Program-made: the position numbers and the translations under genes
From: Kitasatospora sp. CB01950
GTDB taxonomy: Bacteria > Actinomycetota > Actinomycetes > Streptomycetales > Streptomycetaceae
Assembly (NCBI RefSeq): GCF_001905465.1
Contig: NZ_LISX01000004.1
Location: 124,001 to 188,000, forward strand
Direction: 5' to 3'
Length of the DNA stretch: 64,000 nucleotides
The notes under the pieces: model-generated
The model's database searches: none
Seen by the model: only the letters and a program-made list of their open reading frames with translations
Told to the model about the DNA's origin: nothing
Part shown: positions 50,350-58,977 of the stretch, piece by piece
Numbering within the stretch: position 1 is the first letter of the stretch
Layout of the letters: the number at the start of each line of letters is the position of its first letter

Positions 50350-51570
50350 ATGCCCGAAGCCGTCATCGTCAGCGCCGCCCGTTCGCCGATCGGCCGGGCC
50401 TTCAAGGGCTCGCTGAAGGACATCCGCCCGGACGACCTGACCGCGCAGATCATCGGCGCCGCACTGGCCGGGGTTCCGCAGCTGGACCCGCGCCAGATCG
50501 AGGACCTGATGCTGGGCTGCGGCCTGCCGGGCGGCGAGCAGGGCCACAACCTGGCCCGGATCGTGGCCGTCCAGATGGGCATGGACTACCTGCCGGGCGC
50601 CACCATCACCCGCTACTGCTCGTCCTCGCTGCAGACCACCCGGATGGCACTGCACGCGATCAAGGCCGGCGAGGGCGACGTCTTCATCTCGGCCGGCGTG
50701 GAGACCGTCTCGCGGTCGATCCACGGCACCTCGGACGGCATGCCGGGCACCATGAACCCGCTGTTCGCCGACGCCCAGGCCCGCACCGCGCACCGCGCCG
50801 AGGTCGGCGGCGGCGAGTGGCACGACCCGCGCGAGGACGGCCTGCTGCCGGACGCGTACATCGCGATGGGCCAGACCGCGGAGAACCTGGCCGCGCTGAA
50901 GGGCATCAGCCGGGCCGAGCAGGACGAGTTCGGCGTCCGCTCGCAGAACCTCGCCGAGGCCGCGATCAAGGCGGGCTTCTGGCAGCGCGAGATCACCCCG
51001 GTGACGCTGCCGGACGGCACCGTGGTGAGCGCGGACGACGGCCCGCGCGCGGGCGTCACGGTGGAGGGCGTGTCCGGCCTGAAGCCGGTGTTCCGCCCCG
51101 ACGGCACCGTGACCGCCGGTAACTGCTGCCCGCTGAACGACGGCGCCGCCGCGCTGGTGATCATGTCGGACACCAAGGCCCGCGAGCTCGGCATCACCCC
51201 GCTGGCCCGGGTGGTCTCCACCGGCGTCTCGGCGCTGTCGCCGGAGATCATGGGCTACGGCCCGGTGGAGGCGTCCAAGCAGGCGCTGAAGCGGGCCGGC
51301 CTGTCGATCGGCGACATCGACCTGGTGGAGATCAACGAGGCGTTCGCGGCGCAGGTCATCCCCTCCTACCGGGACCTCGGCATCGACCTGGACCGGCTGA
51401 ACGTCAACGGCGGCGCGATCGCGGTGGGCCACCCCTTCGGCATGACCGGCGCCCGGATCACCACCACGCTGATCAACTCGCTGCAGTGGCACGACAAGCA
51501 GTTCGGCCTGGAGACCATGTGCGTGGGCGGCGGCCAGGGCATGGCGATGGTCATCGAGCGCCTGAGCTGA
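50350..51570 (+). CDS. fadA: Acetyl-CoA acetyltransferase (thiolase)
   Basis: Cleaves 3-oxoacyl-CoA or condenses two acetyl-CoA molecules; length 406 residues. The acyl-enzyme Cys lies in [30 protein letters not shown] holds a catalytic-site His/Asn-region segment, and [12 protein letters not shown] is the C-terminal GHPxGxTG motif; a Cys near [13 protein letters not shown] is the second catalytic Cys. ATG at 50350 follows GAGGAG. A clear terminator follows. Whether it serves beta-oxidation or synthesis cannot be told from sequence; the fadA symbol is a convention. Confidence 0.94.
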   Translation: MPEAVIVSAARSPIGRAFKGSLKDIRPDDLTAQIIGAALAGVPQLDPRQIEDLMLGCGLPGGEQGHNLARIVAVQMGMDYLPGATITRYCSSSLQTTRMALHAIKAGEGDVFISAGVETVSRSIHGTSDGMPGTMNPLFADAQARTAHRAEVGGGEWHDPREDGLLPDAYIAMGQTAENLAALKGISRAEQDEFGVRSQNLAEAAIKAGFWQREITPVTLPDGTVVSADDGPRAGVTVEGVSGLKPVFRPDGTVTAGNCCPLNDGAAALVIMSDTKARELGITPLARVVSTGVSALSPEIMGYGPVEASKQALKRAGLSIGDIDLVEINEAFAAQVIPSYRDLGIDLDRLNVNGGAIAVGHPFGMTGARITTTLINSLQWHDKQFGLETMCVGGGQGMAMVIERLS

Positions 51571-51629
51571 TCGCGGCGGTGACGCCGTGACGGACGTCTC
51601 ACCCGTCCGGAGTCACCGTCCGTAATTGA

Positions 51630-51668
51630 GGGCCGGATCACACCCGAGGTGCGATCCGGCCCGTTTTT
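51630..51668 (+). terminator. Rho-independent terminator of thiolase
   Basis: GGGCCGGATC (51630-51639) and GATCCGGCCC (51653-51662) form a 10-bp stem followed by GTTTTT (51663-51668), a full intrinsic terminator 60 bases after the thiolase stop. The rest of the 289-base gap 51571-51859 is unusually AT-rich (51700-51770) and probably contains the promoter of the next gene. Confidence 0.9.
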
Positions 51669-51859
51669 CTGCCGTCCGGGACCGAAATGGCGACGCACCG
51701 GAATGGATCAACTCCGCTGCGTGGAACGGTATTACCCAACAATTTAAGGACAAGTAGGAAAGTCACCAGCAAATCGGACATCAGCCTCTGCAGTAACGGC
51801 CGCCAATACGGCAGTGTGGAGCCGTAACCCCGTTCCGCTCCTCGTTGGGAGTACGTTCC

Positions 51860-52783
51860 GTGAGCGTCGTCCACACCTCCCTGCTGCTGGCCCTGATCGC
51901 CCTGACCGCCGCCGTCCTGCTCCACCTCCGCGCCCTGGGGCGGAAGTTGGACGCCGTGCAGCGCACCGCGCAGCCCGCCCCGCAGCTCGACGAGGCGCTG
52001 ATACGCCGTGCCGTCGCCGAGGCGCTCGCCACCGACCGGGAACGGGAGATCACCGAGGCCCGGGCGTTCTGGGCCGAGCAGGAGGCGCGCGCCGCCGAGG
52101 ACGCGCCGTTGTTCGACACCCCGTTCACCACCACCGGCGAGGAATGGCCGATCTTCTTCCCGCGTCCGACCGGCCCGCAGGAGGCCGCCGACAACCACGG
52201 GGTGATGGACCCGGAGTTCGGCGAGGCGCTGCGGAACGCTCTGGAGGACCTGGTCAAGGACGGCCCCGCGGACGGCAGTTCGACCGACGGCGGAATCCGG
52301 CACCCGAGCCAGGGCGGCGGCTTCCCGGCGCCCGGCGACAACGGGGACGTGAAGGCCCGCCGGGAGGCCGACCTGCTCGCCACCGGCCTGGAGGCCGGGC
52401 TGCTGGACGCCGAGGCCGAGCCCGCCGCCGCGCCCGACCCGCGCCGCCACCCCTCGCACCCCGACTTCGTGCCCAGCCCGACCCCGTCCCGCGAGTGGAC
52501 CGACGACCGGCTCGCCGCGCTCGCCGAGGAGCGGATCGCCCTCACCGACGTCCGCCCGGGCCCGCTCGGCACGCTGGACGTGTACGCGTTCGCGGACGGC
52601 ACCACGCTGTGCGTGGCCCCCGGCGACCGGGAGGCGGCGTACCGGCTGATCGACGCCGTCCGGGCCGGCGAGGACGTCCGGCTGCTGGGCGGCTCCCGGT
52701 TCTCCGGGTCGTACTCGCTGACCTTCTCCACCGACGGCGACACCGTCTACGTGCTGGCCGACCGGGTGGTCGCCTCGATCTGA
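51860..52783 (+). CDS. Membrane-anchored protein of unknown function
   Basis: Predicted 307-residue protein. It begins with an N-terminal transmembrane helix (VHTSLLLALIALTAAVLLHL, residues 4-23), followed by a short coiled-coil-like part (LGRKLDAVQRTAQ...LIRRAVAEALATDREREITE) and a long acidic, low-complexity section. The C-terminal 90 residues look folded (LTDVRPGPLGTLDVYAFADG to VYVLADRVVASI) but match no family I know. GTG at 51860 is chosen because GGGAG lies eight bases upstream; TTG at 51845 is possible. Confidence 0.75.
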   Translation: MSVVHTSLLLALIALTAAVLLHLRALGRKLDAVQRTAQPAPQLDEALIRRAVAEALATDREREITEARAFWAEQEARAAEDAPLFDTPFTTTGEEWPIFFPRPTGPQEAADNHGVMDPEFGEALRNALEDLVKDGPADGSSTDGGIRHPSQGGGFPAPGDNGDVKARREADLLATGLEAGLLDAEAEPAAAPDPRRHPSHPDFVPSPTPSREWTDDRLAALAEERIALTDVRPGPLGTLDVYAFADGTTLCVAPGDREAAYRLIDAVRAGEDVRLLGGSRFSGSYSLTFSTDGDTVYVLADRVVASI

Positions 52784-52786
52784 GCC

Positions 52787-52851
52787 ACGCCCGAAGGGGC
52801 GTCGACCGCGCGACAAGGGGTTGCCCGCGCGGATCGGCGCCCCTTCGGCGT
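52787..52851. terminator. Convergent terminator with nested stems
   Basis: ACGCCCGAAGGGGCG (52787-52801) pairs with CGCCCCTTCGGCGT (52838-52851) apart from one bulged C. The long loop contains a second stem CCGCGCG/CGCGCGG. It separates the plus-strand gene ending at 52783 from the minus-strand gene at 52915. Confidence 0.65.
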
Positions 52852-52901
52852 TCTCGCGAGCATCCTCCCGGCCGGTCCCGCAGGGCGTTCCCCGGCGGTG
52901 T

Positions 52902-52922
52902 GTCAGGCGGCGCGTCAGGCGG
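52902..52922 (-). repeat. 12-bp tandem duplication at a gene 3' end
   Basis: GTCAGGCGG occurs at 52902-52910 and 52914-52922. The right-hand copy contains the TGA stop (52915-52917, minus strand) and last codons of the 112-residue protein; the left-hand copy repeats this just downstream of the gene. Confidence 0.7.
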
Positions 52923-53253
52923 TGGTCCGGTCGGTCTCCGCGAGGTCGGCGAGCGCGTCGGCCAGCACCTCGGGGTGGTCGGCGGCCGCGGCGGCCAGGT
53001 CGTGGCCGGTGACGGCGAGTTGGTCGCCGACCGCGAACGCCCCGCAGTCGGGGACGGGCAGCGGCGGCAGGCCCTCCAGCGCGCGGCCGGCGTCGGCGAG
53101 CCGGCCGGCCAGCGCGAGCACCGCGGCGGCCCGCGAGGGGTGGCCGGGGACGGCGGCCAGCAGGCGGCTCTGCGGCAGCGCCCGGAAGCGGTCGGCCAGC
53201 CGGTCCACGGCGGCGGTCAACTGGGCGGGGGTGACGGGATGCTCCTCGGACAT
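52915..53253 (-). CDS. Small hypothetical protein (112 aa)
   Basis: Predicted 112-residue protein, mostly helical and Ala/Leu-rich: TPAQLTAAVDRLADRFRALP, RLLAAVPGHPSRAAAVLALA and HDLAAAAADHPEVLADALAD. No motif, membrane helix or signal is recognised. The ATG at 53251-53253 gives MSEEHPVTPAQL, with GAGGAGC partly overlapping the early codons. It is downstream of the Bax-inhibitor gene on the same strand, but a strong hairpin at 53290-53328 separates them. Confidence 0.65.
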   Translation of the reverse strand: MSEEHPVTPAQLTAAVDRLADRFRALPQSRLLAAVPGHPSRAAAVLALAGRLADAGRALEGLPPLPVPDCGAFAVGDQLAVTGHDLAAAAADHPEVLADALADLAETDRTTA

Positions 53254-53289
53254 GGCCCCGAGGGTAGCCAAGCCGGGGCGGAACGGAAC

Positions 53290-53328
53290 GCGGCGGGCCC
53301 CGGAGGAAGCTCCTCCGGGGCCCGCCGC
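53290..53328 (-). terminator. Terminator hairpin of the Bax-inhibitor gene
   Basis: GCGGCGGGCCCCGGAGGA (53290-53307) with its complement (53311-53328) gives an 18-bp perfect stem with a 3-base loop, 18 bases after the stop codon on the minus strand. Confidence 0.85.
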
Positions 53329-53345
53329 TCGTACCGCCGCAACTG

Positions 53346-54233
53346 CTAGTCGTCGCCGCGCAGGATGGCGATCAGGCGCAGCATCTCCAGGTAGATCCAC
53401 ACCAGCGACAGCGTCAGGCCGAAGGCCGCCCGCCAGGACTCGCGCTCGGGGGCGCCGTGCCGGATGCCCTCCTCGACCTCGTTGAAGTCCAGGGTGAGGA
53501 AGAACGCGCCGAGGGCGATGCCGACCAGGCCGACCACGATGCCGAGCGGGCCGGAGCGCAGGCCGAAGTCCGCGCCGAACATGGTGGCGATGACGTTGAC
53601 GAACATCAGGATCACGAAGCCGATCGCGATCGAGATGCCGATCCGGGTGTACCGCGGGGTGACCCGGATCCTGCCGCTCTTGTAGGCGATCAGCGTGGCC
53701 GCGAAGACCGCGGTGGTGCCCAGCACGGCCTGGATGGCGATGCCCGGCAGCAGGGTGTTGAGGGCCTTGCTGATCGCGCCGAGGAAGAAGCCTTCCAGGC
53801 CCGCGTACGTCAGGATCAGCGCCGGGTTGACGCTCCGCTTGAAGCTGATCACGAGGCCGATGACCATCGCGGCGATCGCGGCGACGCCGGCCAGCGCGTA
53901 GTTCTCGACCGGCACCACGAACCAGGCCACCGCGCCGGCGGCGACCAGCGTGAGCAGCGTCATCGCGGTGCGGGCGACCACGTCGTCCAGCGTCATCCGG
54001 CCGGTCTGGGCCGGGCCCGCGGCAGGGGCGGCGTACATCTCGACGAGCTGCTCGTCGGTCAGCGGCCCGCCGCCGGCGGGCTGGCCGTAGGCGTTGTTGC
54101 CGTACGGGTTGTTGGCGTACGGGGTGCCGTACGCCTGGGCCTGCTGCCCGGCCGGCTGCGTGCCGAACCCCGCGTACTGGTTGTCGCGGGTGAAGGACCC
54201 CTCCCGCGAGAAGACCGGGTTTCTGCTTCTCAT
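53346..54233 (-). CDS. Bax inhibitor-1/YccA family membrane protein
   Basis: Predicted 295-residue protein. An N-terminal cytoplasmic stretch of about 80 residues rich in Gly, Asn, Gln and Tyr (with NNPYGNNAYGQPAG) precedes seven hydrophobic segments of the BI-1 fold: FVVPVENYALAGVAAIAAMV, LEGFFLGAISKALNTLLPGI, IAIGFVILMFVNVIATMFGA and others, ending LSLVWIYLEMLRLIAI. BI-1 proteins conduct calcium in a pH-dependent way and have general stress roles. ATG at 54231-54233 follows GGAGGG. The long N-terminal tail is typical of actinobacterial members. Confidence 0.93.
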   Translation of the reverse strand: MRSRNPVFSREGSFTRDNQYAGFGTQPAGQQAQAYGTPYANNPYGNNAYGQPAGGGPLTDEQLVEMYAAPAAGPAQTGRMTLDDVVARTAMTLLTLVAAGAVAWFVVPVENYALAGVAAIAAMVIGLVISFKRSVNPALILTYAGLEGFFLGAISKALNTLLPGIAIQAVLGTTAVFAATLIAYKSGRIRVTPRYTRIGISIAIGFVILMFVNVIATMFGADFGLRSGPLGIVVGLVGIALGAFFLTLDFNEVEEGIRHGAPERESWRAAFGLTLSLVWIYLEMLRLIAILRGDD

Positions 54234-54405
54234 CACATTCCCTCCGGGGCGGTACAGCACCACCCACTCAGACCACAACAGTAATGGTTTGGCAAAGTAT
54301 TCCGCGTCAGCCGTGAGGAGGATCCCGTGTCGCCTGCGCGCGGGGCCCCCGAGACGGCAGGGTGGGAGACGCAACTGACACCCGATCAGAAAGGCGGCCC
54401 TCCGG

Positions 54406-54933
54406 ATGGCCGAGGAGCTGTACGCCACCCTGAAGACCAACAAGGGCGACATCGTGGTCCGGCTGCTGCCGAACCACGCCCCGAAGACGGTCAAGAACTT
54501 CGTGGAGCTGGCGACCGGCGAGCGCCAGTGGATCGACCCGAACACCGGGCAGCCCAGCAACGCGCCGCTGTACGACGGAACGGTCTTCCACCGGGTCATC
54601 GAAGGCTTCATGATCCAGGGCGGCGACCCGCTGGGCAATGGCACCGGCGGCCCGGGCTACAAGTTCGCCGACGAGTTCCACCCGGACCTGGCGTTCACCA
54701 AGCCGTACCTGCTGGCGATGGCCAACGCGGGCCCGGGCACCAACGGTTCGCAGTTCTTCGTCACGGTCGGCGCGACCACCTGGCTGACCGGCAAGCACAC
54801 CATCTTCGGCGAGGTCGCCGACGAGGCGAGCCAGAAGGTGGTGGACGCGATCGCCACCACCGACACCAACCCGCGCAACGACCGCCCGGTGCAGGACGTG
54901 GTGATCGAGAAGGTCGTGATCGAGACCCGCTGA
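54406..54933 (+). CDS. Peptidyl-prolyl cis-trans isomerase (cyclophilin)
   Basis: Cytosolic 175-residue cyclophilin that speeds proline isomerisation during protein folding. FHRVIEGFMIQGGDP carries the catalytic Arg and the FxxQGGD motif, LAMANAGPGTNGSQFFVTV is the cyclosporin/substrate pocket and the Trp in TTWLTGKHTIFGEV is the conserved one. There is no signal peptide. ATG at 54406 lies downstream of GGCGG. A bidirectional terminator follows at 54941-54990. Confidence 0.96.
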   Translation: MAEELYATLKTNKGDIVVRLLPNHAPKTVKNFVELATGERQWIDPNTGQPSNAPLYDGTVFHRVIEGFMIQGGDPLGNGTGGPGYKFADEFHPDLAFTKPYLLAMANAGPGTNGSQFFVTVGATTWLTGKHTIFGEVADEASQKVVDAIATTDTNPRNDRPVQDVVIEKVVIETR

Positions 54934-54940
54934 CCGCGCC

Positions 54941-54990
54941 ACGACAGCGCCGCCCGACCCCGGTTGGAAGGGGACGGGCGGCGCTGTCGT
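54941..54990. terminator. Bidirectional terminator between cyclophilin and the ABC permease
   Basis: A perfect 16-bp stem ACGACAGCGCCGCCCG (54941-54956) and complement (54975-54990) lies between the two convergent genes, 8 bases after the cyclophilin stop. Confidence 0.85.
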
Positions 54991-55000
54991 CGACCGGGCG

Positions 55001-57565
55001 TCAGTCGGTCTTGATGCTGCTCAGGATGTCCATCCGGGAGGCCCGGCGGGCCGGCCAGAGGGCGGCGACGATGCCGACCAGGGCGGCCAGGGCGAGGAAC
55101 AGCAGCACACTGCCGTAGGGGATCACGGTGGTCAGGCCCTTCAGGTCGGAGGAGAGCACCCGGGTCGCGGCCCAGGCCAGGAAGACGCCGAGCCCGACAC
55201 CGACCAGGGCGCCGAAGACCGAGATCACCACGGACTCCAGGCGGACCATCCGCTTGATGCCGCGCCGGTCCAGGCCGATCGCCCGCAGCATGCCGATCTC
55301 GCGCTTGCGCTCGAACACCGACATCGCCAGCGTGTTGATGACACCGAGGACGGCGACGATCACCGCCATGCCCAGCAGGCCGTACATGATGTTCAGCGCG
55401 GTGGTGATGATGCGGCTGAACTGGTCGACCATGTCCTTCTCGGTCAGCACCTCGATCACCGGGTTGCGGCCGGTCGCGTCCTTGATGGACTGCTTGAGCT
55501 CGGCGGACGGGCCGTTGGCGCCCTTGACCATGATCTCGTTGACGTAGGCGTCGGGCTCGTACTGGTCGATCAGCGCGTTGGCGGCGATGATCGGCGACAG
55601 GCTGTCGTTGCGCTGGAAGACGCCGCCGACGGTGACGTCCGCCGTCTTCCCCTCGGCCACCTCGATCTTGACGGTGGAGCCCTGGGCCACGTTGTGCTTC
55701 GCGGCGTACTCGTCGTTGACCAGGATCTGGCCCTGCTTCAGCGCGCCGGTGGAGCCGGAGTTCAGGTCGATCTTCACCAGCTGGTCGAAGGCGGCGGCGT
55801 CCAGGCCCGTGACGGCCCGGTCCTCGCCGTCGACCGTCCACATCACGTTCGCGACCGGGCTGACGGCGGTCACGCCGTTCGCCTTGGCGATCAGGCCGGG
55901 CAGGTCACGGGAGAGCTCGTGGCCGTTGGCCATCGAGACCACGTAGTCGGCGTTCATCGAGCCGCTGACCATCTTGGTGACGGTGGTGGTGACGGAGCTG
56001 CCGATCACGGTCAGCGCGGTGACCAGGGTCAGACCGATGGTCAGCGCGGCCGCGGTGCTGGCGGTGCGGCGCGGGTTGCGGACGGCGTTCAGCCGGGCCA
56101 GCTTGCCGGGGGTGCCGAACACCTTGCCGAGCAGCGGGCCGACCAGGGCGACCACCGGGCGGGACAGCAGCGGCAGCAGGACGAACACGCCGATCAGGGT
56201 GAACGGGGCGCCGATCTCCAGCATGGCGCGGGCGCCGGCGCCCTTGCCGAACGCGCCGGCCAGGATCAGTGCGATGCCGCCGCCGGCGATCACCGCGCCG
56301 ATCGCGTTGCGGATCACCAGGCCGCGCTGGGTGCTGGGCAGGTCGCCCGCGCTCATCGCCGCCACCGGGGGAATCCGGGAGGCCCGGATCGCGGGGAACA
56401 GCGCCGACAGCACGGTGACCACGATGCCGACGATCACGGTGGTGACCACGGTGACCGGGGCGATCACCAGCGAGCCGGTGGGCATGCCCTCGTTCATGGA
56501 GTGGATCAGGGACTGCATGCCCGCGCCGATGCCGACACCGGCGAGCAGGCCGGCCGCGGAGGAGAGCACGCCGATCAGCAGCGCCTCGACCAGCACCGAC
56601 TTGGTGACCTGGGCCCGGCCGGCGCCGACCGCGCGCAGCAGCGCCAGTTCCTTCAGGCGCTGGGCGATCAGCATGGTGAAGGTGTTGACGATGATGAAGA
56701 TGCCGACGAACAGCGAGATGCCGGCGAACACCAGCAGCATGGTCTTGGTGCCCTTGACCGAGTCGGCGACCATTTTGGCCTGGTCGTCCTTGAGCTGCTG
56801 ACCGGTCTCCAGCGAGACCGAGTCGGCGGGCAGCTTGGCCCGGACGGCGTCCAGCAGGGCGCTCTCCGAGGTGCCGGGCTTGGCGGTCAGCACGATCGAG
56901 CTGTAACGGCCGGGCTCCAGCATGCGCTGCTGGGCGGTGGCGGTGTCCATCAGGACCAGCGTGCCGCCGGAGGTGACCTGCGGGTCGTCGGTGGTGAAGA
57001 CGCCGACCAGGGTGACGTCCTCGGCGGCGCCGTTGCCGGCCACCCGGATCTTGTCGCCGACGTGGTAGCCGGTCTTGTCGGCGGCCTGCTGGTTGAGCGC
57101 GACCTCGCCGGCCGTCTTCGGGCCGCGGCCCTGTGCGATCGGGTAGCGCGGGTCCTGGCCGGAGCCGTCGGGCACGAAGTTGGCGCCGCGGGCGCTCCAC
57201 GCCTCGCCGACCAGGTTGCCCTTCTTGTCGGCGACGCCGGTGAACGCGTAGACCACGCCGCGGGCCCGCTCGACGCCCGGCAGGGCGGTCAGGTCCTTGA
57301 GGGTGGCGTCGTTCAGCGTCTCGCGCTTCTTCTGGTCCGGCGTCTGCGCGCCGTCGTTGTGGTTGAGGTTGCCGACGCGGTGGTCGGAGACCTGCACCGA
57401 GACGTCGGAGTAGCTCTTGGAGAAGCTGTTGCTCATGGCCTGGCCCATGGTGTCCGAGAACACCAGGGTGCCGGCGACGAAGGCGGTGCCCAGCATGACG
57501 GCGAGTGCCGTCATCAGCAGTCGGCCCTTGTGGGCCAGCACGTTGCGCAGTGCGGTGCGATACAT
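55001..57565 (-). CDS. ABC transporter permease, FtsX/MacB-like, tandem
   Basis: Predicted 854-residue membrane protein with two FtsX/MacB-type units. It has an N-terminal TM helix, a large extracellular MacB-like domain (about 40-240), then three helices (TKTMLLVFAGISLFVGIFIIV and others); after two more helices and a second periplasmic domain (about 490-700) come three final helices ending LALAALVGIVAALWPARRA. The FtsX motif with an ERKREIGMLRAIGLDRR loop is typical. Such transporters change the envelope or export peptides by mechanotransmission. ATG at 57563-57565. The cognate ATPase gene lies 47 bases upstream. Confidence 0.93.
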   Translation of the reverse strand: MYRTALRNVLAHKGRLLMTALAVMLGTAFVAGTLVFSDTMGQAMSNSFSKSYSDVSVQVSDHRVGNLNHNDGAQTPDQKKRETLNDATLKDLTALPGVERARGVVYAFTGVADKKGNLVGEAWSARGANFVPDGSGQDPRYPIAQGRGPKTAGEVALNQQAADKTGYHVGDKIRVAGNGAAEDVTLVGVFTTDDPQVTSGGTLVLMDTATAQQRMLEPGRYSSIVLTAKPGTSESALLDAVRAKLPADSVSLETGQQLKDDQAKMVADSVKGTKTMLLVFAGISLFVGIFIIVNTFTMLIAQRLKELALLRAVGAGRAQVTKSVLVEALLIGVLSSAAGLLAGVGIGAGMQSLIHSMNEGMPTGSLVIAPVTVVTTVIVGIVVTVLSALFPAIRASRIPPVAAMSAGDLPSTQRGLVIRNAIGAVIAGGGIALILAGAFGKGAGARAMLEIGAPFTLIGVFVLLPLLSRPVVALVGPLLGKVFGTPGKLARLNAVRNPRRTASTAAALTIGLTLVTALTVIGSSVTTTVTKMVSGSMNADYVVSMANGHELSRDLPGLIAKANGVTAVSPVANVMWTVDGEDRAVTGLDAAAFDQLVKIDLNSGSTGALKQGQILVNDEYAAKHNVAQGSTVKIEVAEGKTADVTVGGVFQRNDSLSPIIAANALIDQYEPDAYVNEIMVKGANGPSAELKQSIKDATGRNPVIEVLTEKDMVDQFSRIITTALNIMYGLLGMAVIVAVLGVINTLAMSVFERKREIGMLRAIGLDRRGIKRMVRLESVVISVFGALVGVGLGVFLAWAATRVLSSDLKGLTTVIPYGSVLLFLALAALVGIVAALWPARRASRMDILSSIKTD

Positions 57566-57612
57566 GGGTCAGTCCTGGGGTGGTGTGGTCGGGTCGGCGC
57601 TGTTGCGGGCCA

Positions 57613-58386
57613 TCAGCTGGTGCGGCCCTTGGCGTCGAAACGACGCATCCGGTCGAGGACGGAGTCGGCGGTGGGGTTGGCCAGCTCGTCGACGATCCGG
57701 CCGTCGGCGAGGAACACCACGCGGTCCGCGTAGGAGGCGGCGACCGGGTCGTGGGTCACCATCACCACGGTCTGGCCGAGTTCGCGCACCGAGTTGCGCA
57801 GGAAGGAGAGGATCTCGGCGCCGGAGCGGGAGTCCAGGTTGCCGGTGGGCTCGTCGGCGAAGATGATCTCCGGCTTGGAGGCCAGCGCCCGGGCGCAGGC
57901 GACGCGCTGCTGCTGGCCGCCGGACAGCTGCGCCGGGCGGTGCGAGAGCCGACCGGAGAGGCCGACGGTCTCCACCACGCGGTCCAGCCAGGGCTTGTCG
58001 ACCTTGCGGCCGGCGATGTCCATCGGCAGCGTGATGTTCTCCAGCGCGGTGAGCGTCGGCAGCAGGTTGAACGCCTGGAAGATGAAGCCGATCTTGTCGC
58101 GGCGGAGCTTGGTCAGCTGCTTGTCCTTCAGGCCGACCAGTTCGGTGTCGCCGATGGTCGCCGAGCCGGAGCTGACGGTGTCCAGGCCCGCCATGCAGTG
58201 CATCAGGGTGGACTTGCCGGAGCCCGAGGGGCCCATGATCGCGGTGAACTCGCCCTGGCCGAAGGAGACCGAGACGTTGTCGAGCGCGACGACGCGGGTG
58301 TCGCCTTCGCCGTAGACCTTGTTGAGACCGGTGGCGCGGGCCGCCGCCAGACCGGTGTGGGCTGCGTACGCGGTCGAGGTGCTCAC
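57613..58386 (-). CDS. ABC transporter ATP-binding protein (MacB/LolD-like)
   Basis: Predicted 257-residue ATPase partner of the FtsX-like permease. Walker A is GPSGSGKST, the signature is LSGGQQQRVACARAL, Walker B is IIFADEPTGNLD, and VTHDPVAASYADRVVFLADG has the switch His. GTG at 58384-58386 is chosen because AAGGAG lies eight bases upstream. The open frame extends further upstream to 58638 but has no ribosome site. Operon with the permease. Confidence 0.94.
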   Translation of the reverse strand: MSTSTAYAAHTGLAAARATGLNKVYGEGDTRVVALDNVSVSFGQGEFTAIMGPSGSGKSTLMHCMAGLDTVSSGSATIGDTELVGLKDKQLTKLRRDKIGFIFQAFNLLPTLTALENITLPMDIAGRKVDKPWLDRVVETVGLSGRLSHRPAQLSGGQQQRVACARALASKPEIIFADEPTGNLDSRSGAEILSFLRNSVRELGQTVVMVTHDPVAASYADRVVFLADGRIVDELANPTADSVLDRMRRFDAKGRTS

Positions 58387-58725
58387 GAAGGGGACTCCTT
58401 GTCCGGGAGGTGCTGGGATCGTCACTGGAGGGCGGTCCGCACGTACGTCGACCGCTACTCCATCCTCTCCTTCGTGATCATGGAGTTCGTCGATCCGCCG
58501 AACGGTTGCCGCCCCGCCCGCAGGCGTACGGACGCCGCCGGGGTCTCCTCCTTCGGTATGACTCGCACCCCGAGAGCCCGCGGTGGCCGAGAAGCGCCGA
58601 AGGGTGGCCGAAATGACAGACGCTTCGTCAGATCGCATGGAAGCATGACAACTTCCGTCCCAGGAAATATGCGAAACCCTCGCCCGGCCGACTAGGCTCA
58701 GTGGTCGAGCTCATTGCGCTCCCAG
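58387..58725. other. Gene-free region between the ABC operon and bldA
   Basis: This 339-base stretch contains no coding sequence I can support. It should hold the divergent promoters of the ABC operon (leftward) and of the tRNA (rightward). A weak -10-like TAGGCT lies at 58694-58699 upstream of the tRNA; no good -35 element accompanies it. Confidence 0.5.
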
Positions 58726-58810
58726 GCCCAGATGGTGGAACGCAGACACGGGCAGCTTAAAACTGCTTGGCCGGAAGGCCGTGCCGGTTCGAGTCCGGCT
58801 CTGGGCACCA
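58726..58810 (+). tRNA. bldA: tRNA-Leu (anticodon TAA), bldA
   Basis: The 85-base segment folds as a class II tRNA. The acceptor stem is GCCCAGA/TCTGGGC with an encoded ACCA end, the anticodon stem GGCAG/CTGCT holds the loop CTTAAAA with anticodon TAA at 58758-58760, the long variable arm has the stem GGCC/GGCC, and the T arm is GCCGG-TTCGAGT-CCGGC. A TAA anticodon reads only leucine TTA codons (and TTG weakly). In streptomycetes this is the bldA tRNA, which controls sporulation and antibiotic production through rare TTA codons in target genes. It is the only tRNA seen in the window. Confidence 0.95.
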
Positions 58811-58933
58811 GTCTGCATATATGCCGTGACCTGCGGTGATGGCCCGACTACGGGCCACCGCGCGGCAGCCTGCGGCGGGAGCTCCCGGCCGGGCCCACCG
58901 GCTCCGGAACCGTGCCGCGTGCGGGCAGGCCTG

Positions 58934-58963
58934 CGGCCCGGCCGGGGTCGCCCGGCCGGGCCG
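58934..58963. terminator. Hairpin between bldA and the flavin oxidase gene
   Basis: CGGCCCGGCCGGG (58934-58946) and its complement (58951-58963) form a perfect 13-bp stem with loop GTCG. It is well placed to end the convergent flavin oxidase message and perhaps the tRNA transcript. Confidence 0.75.
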
Positions 58964-58977
58964 TCGGTCGGTCCGGG

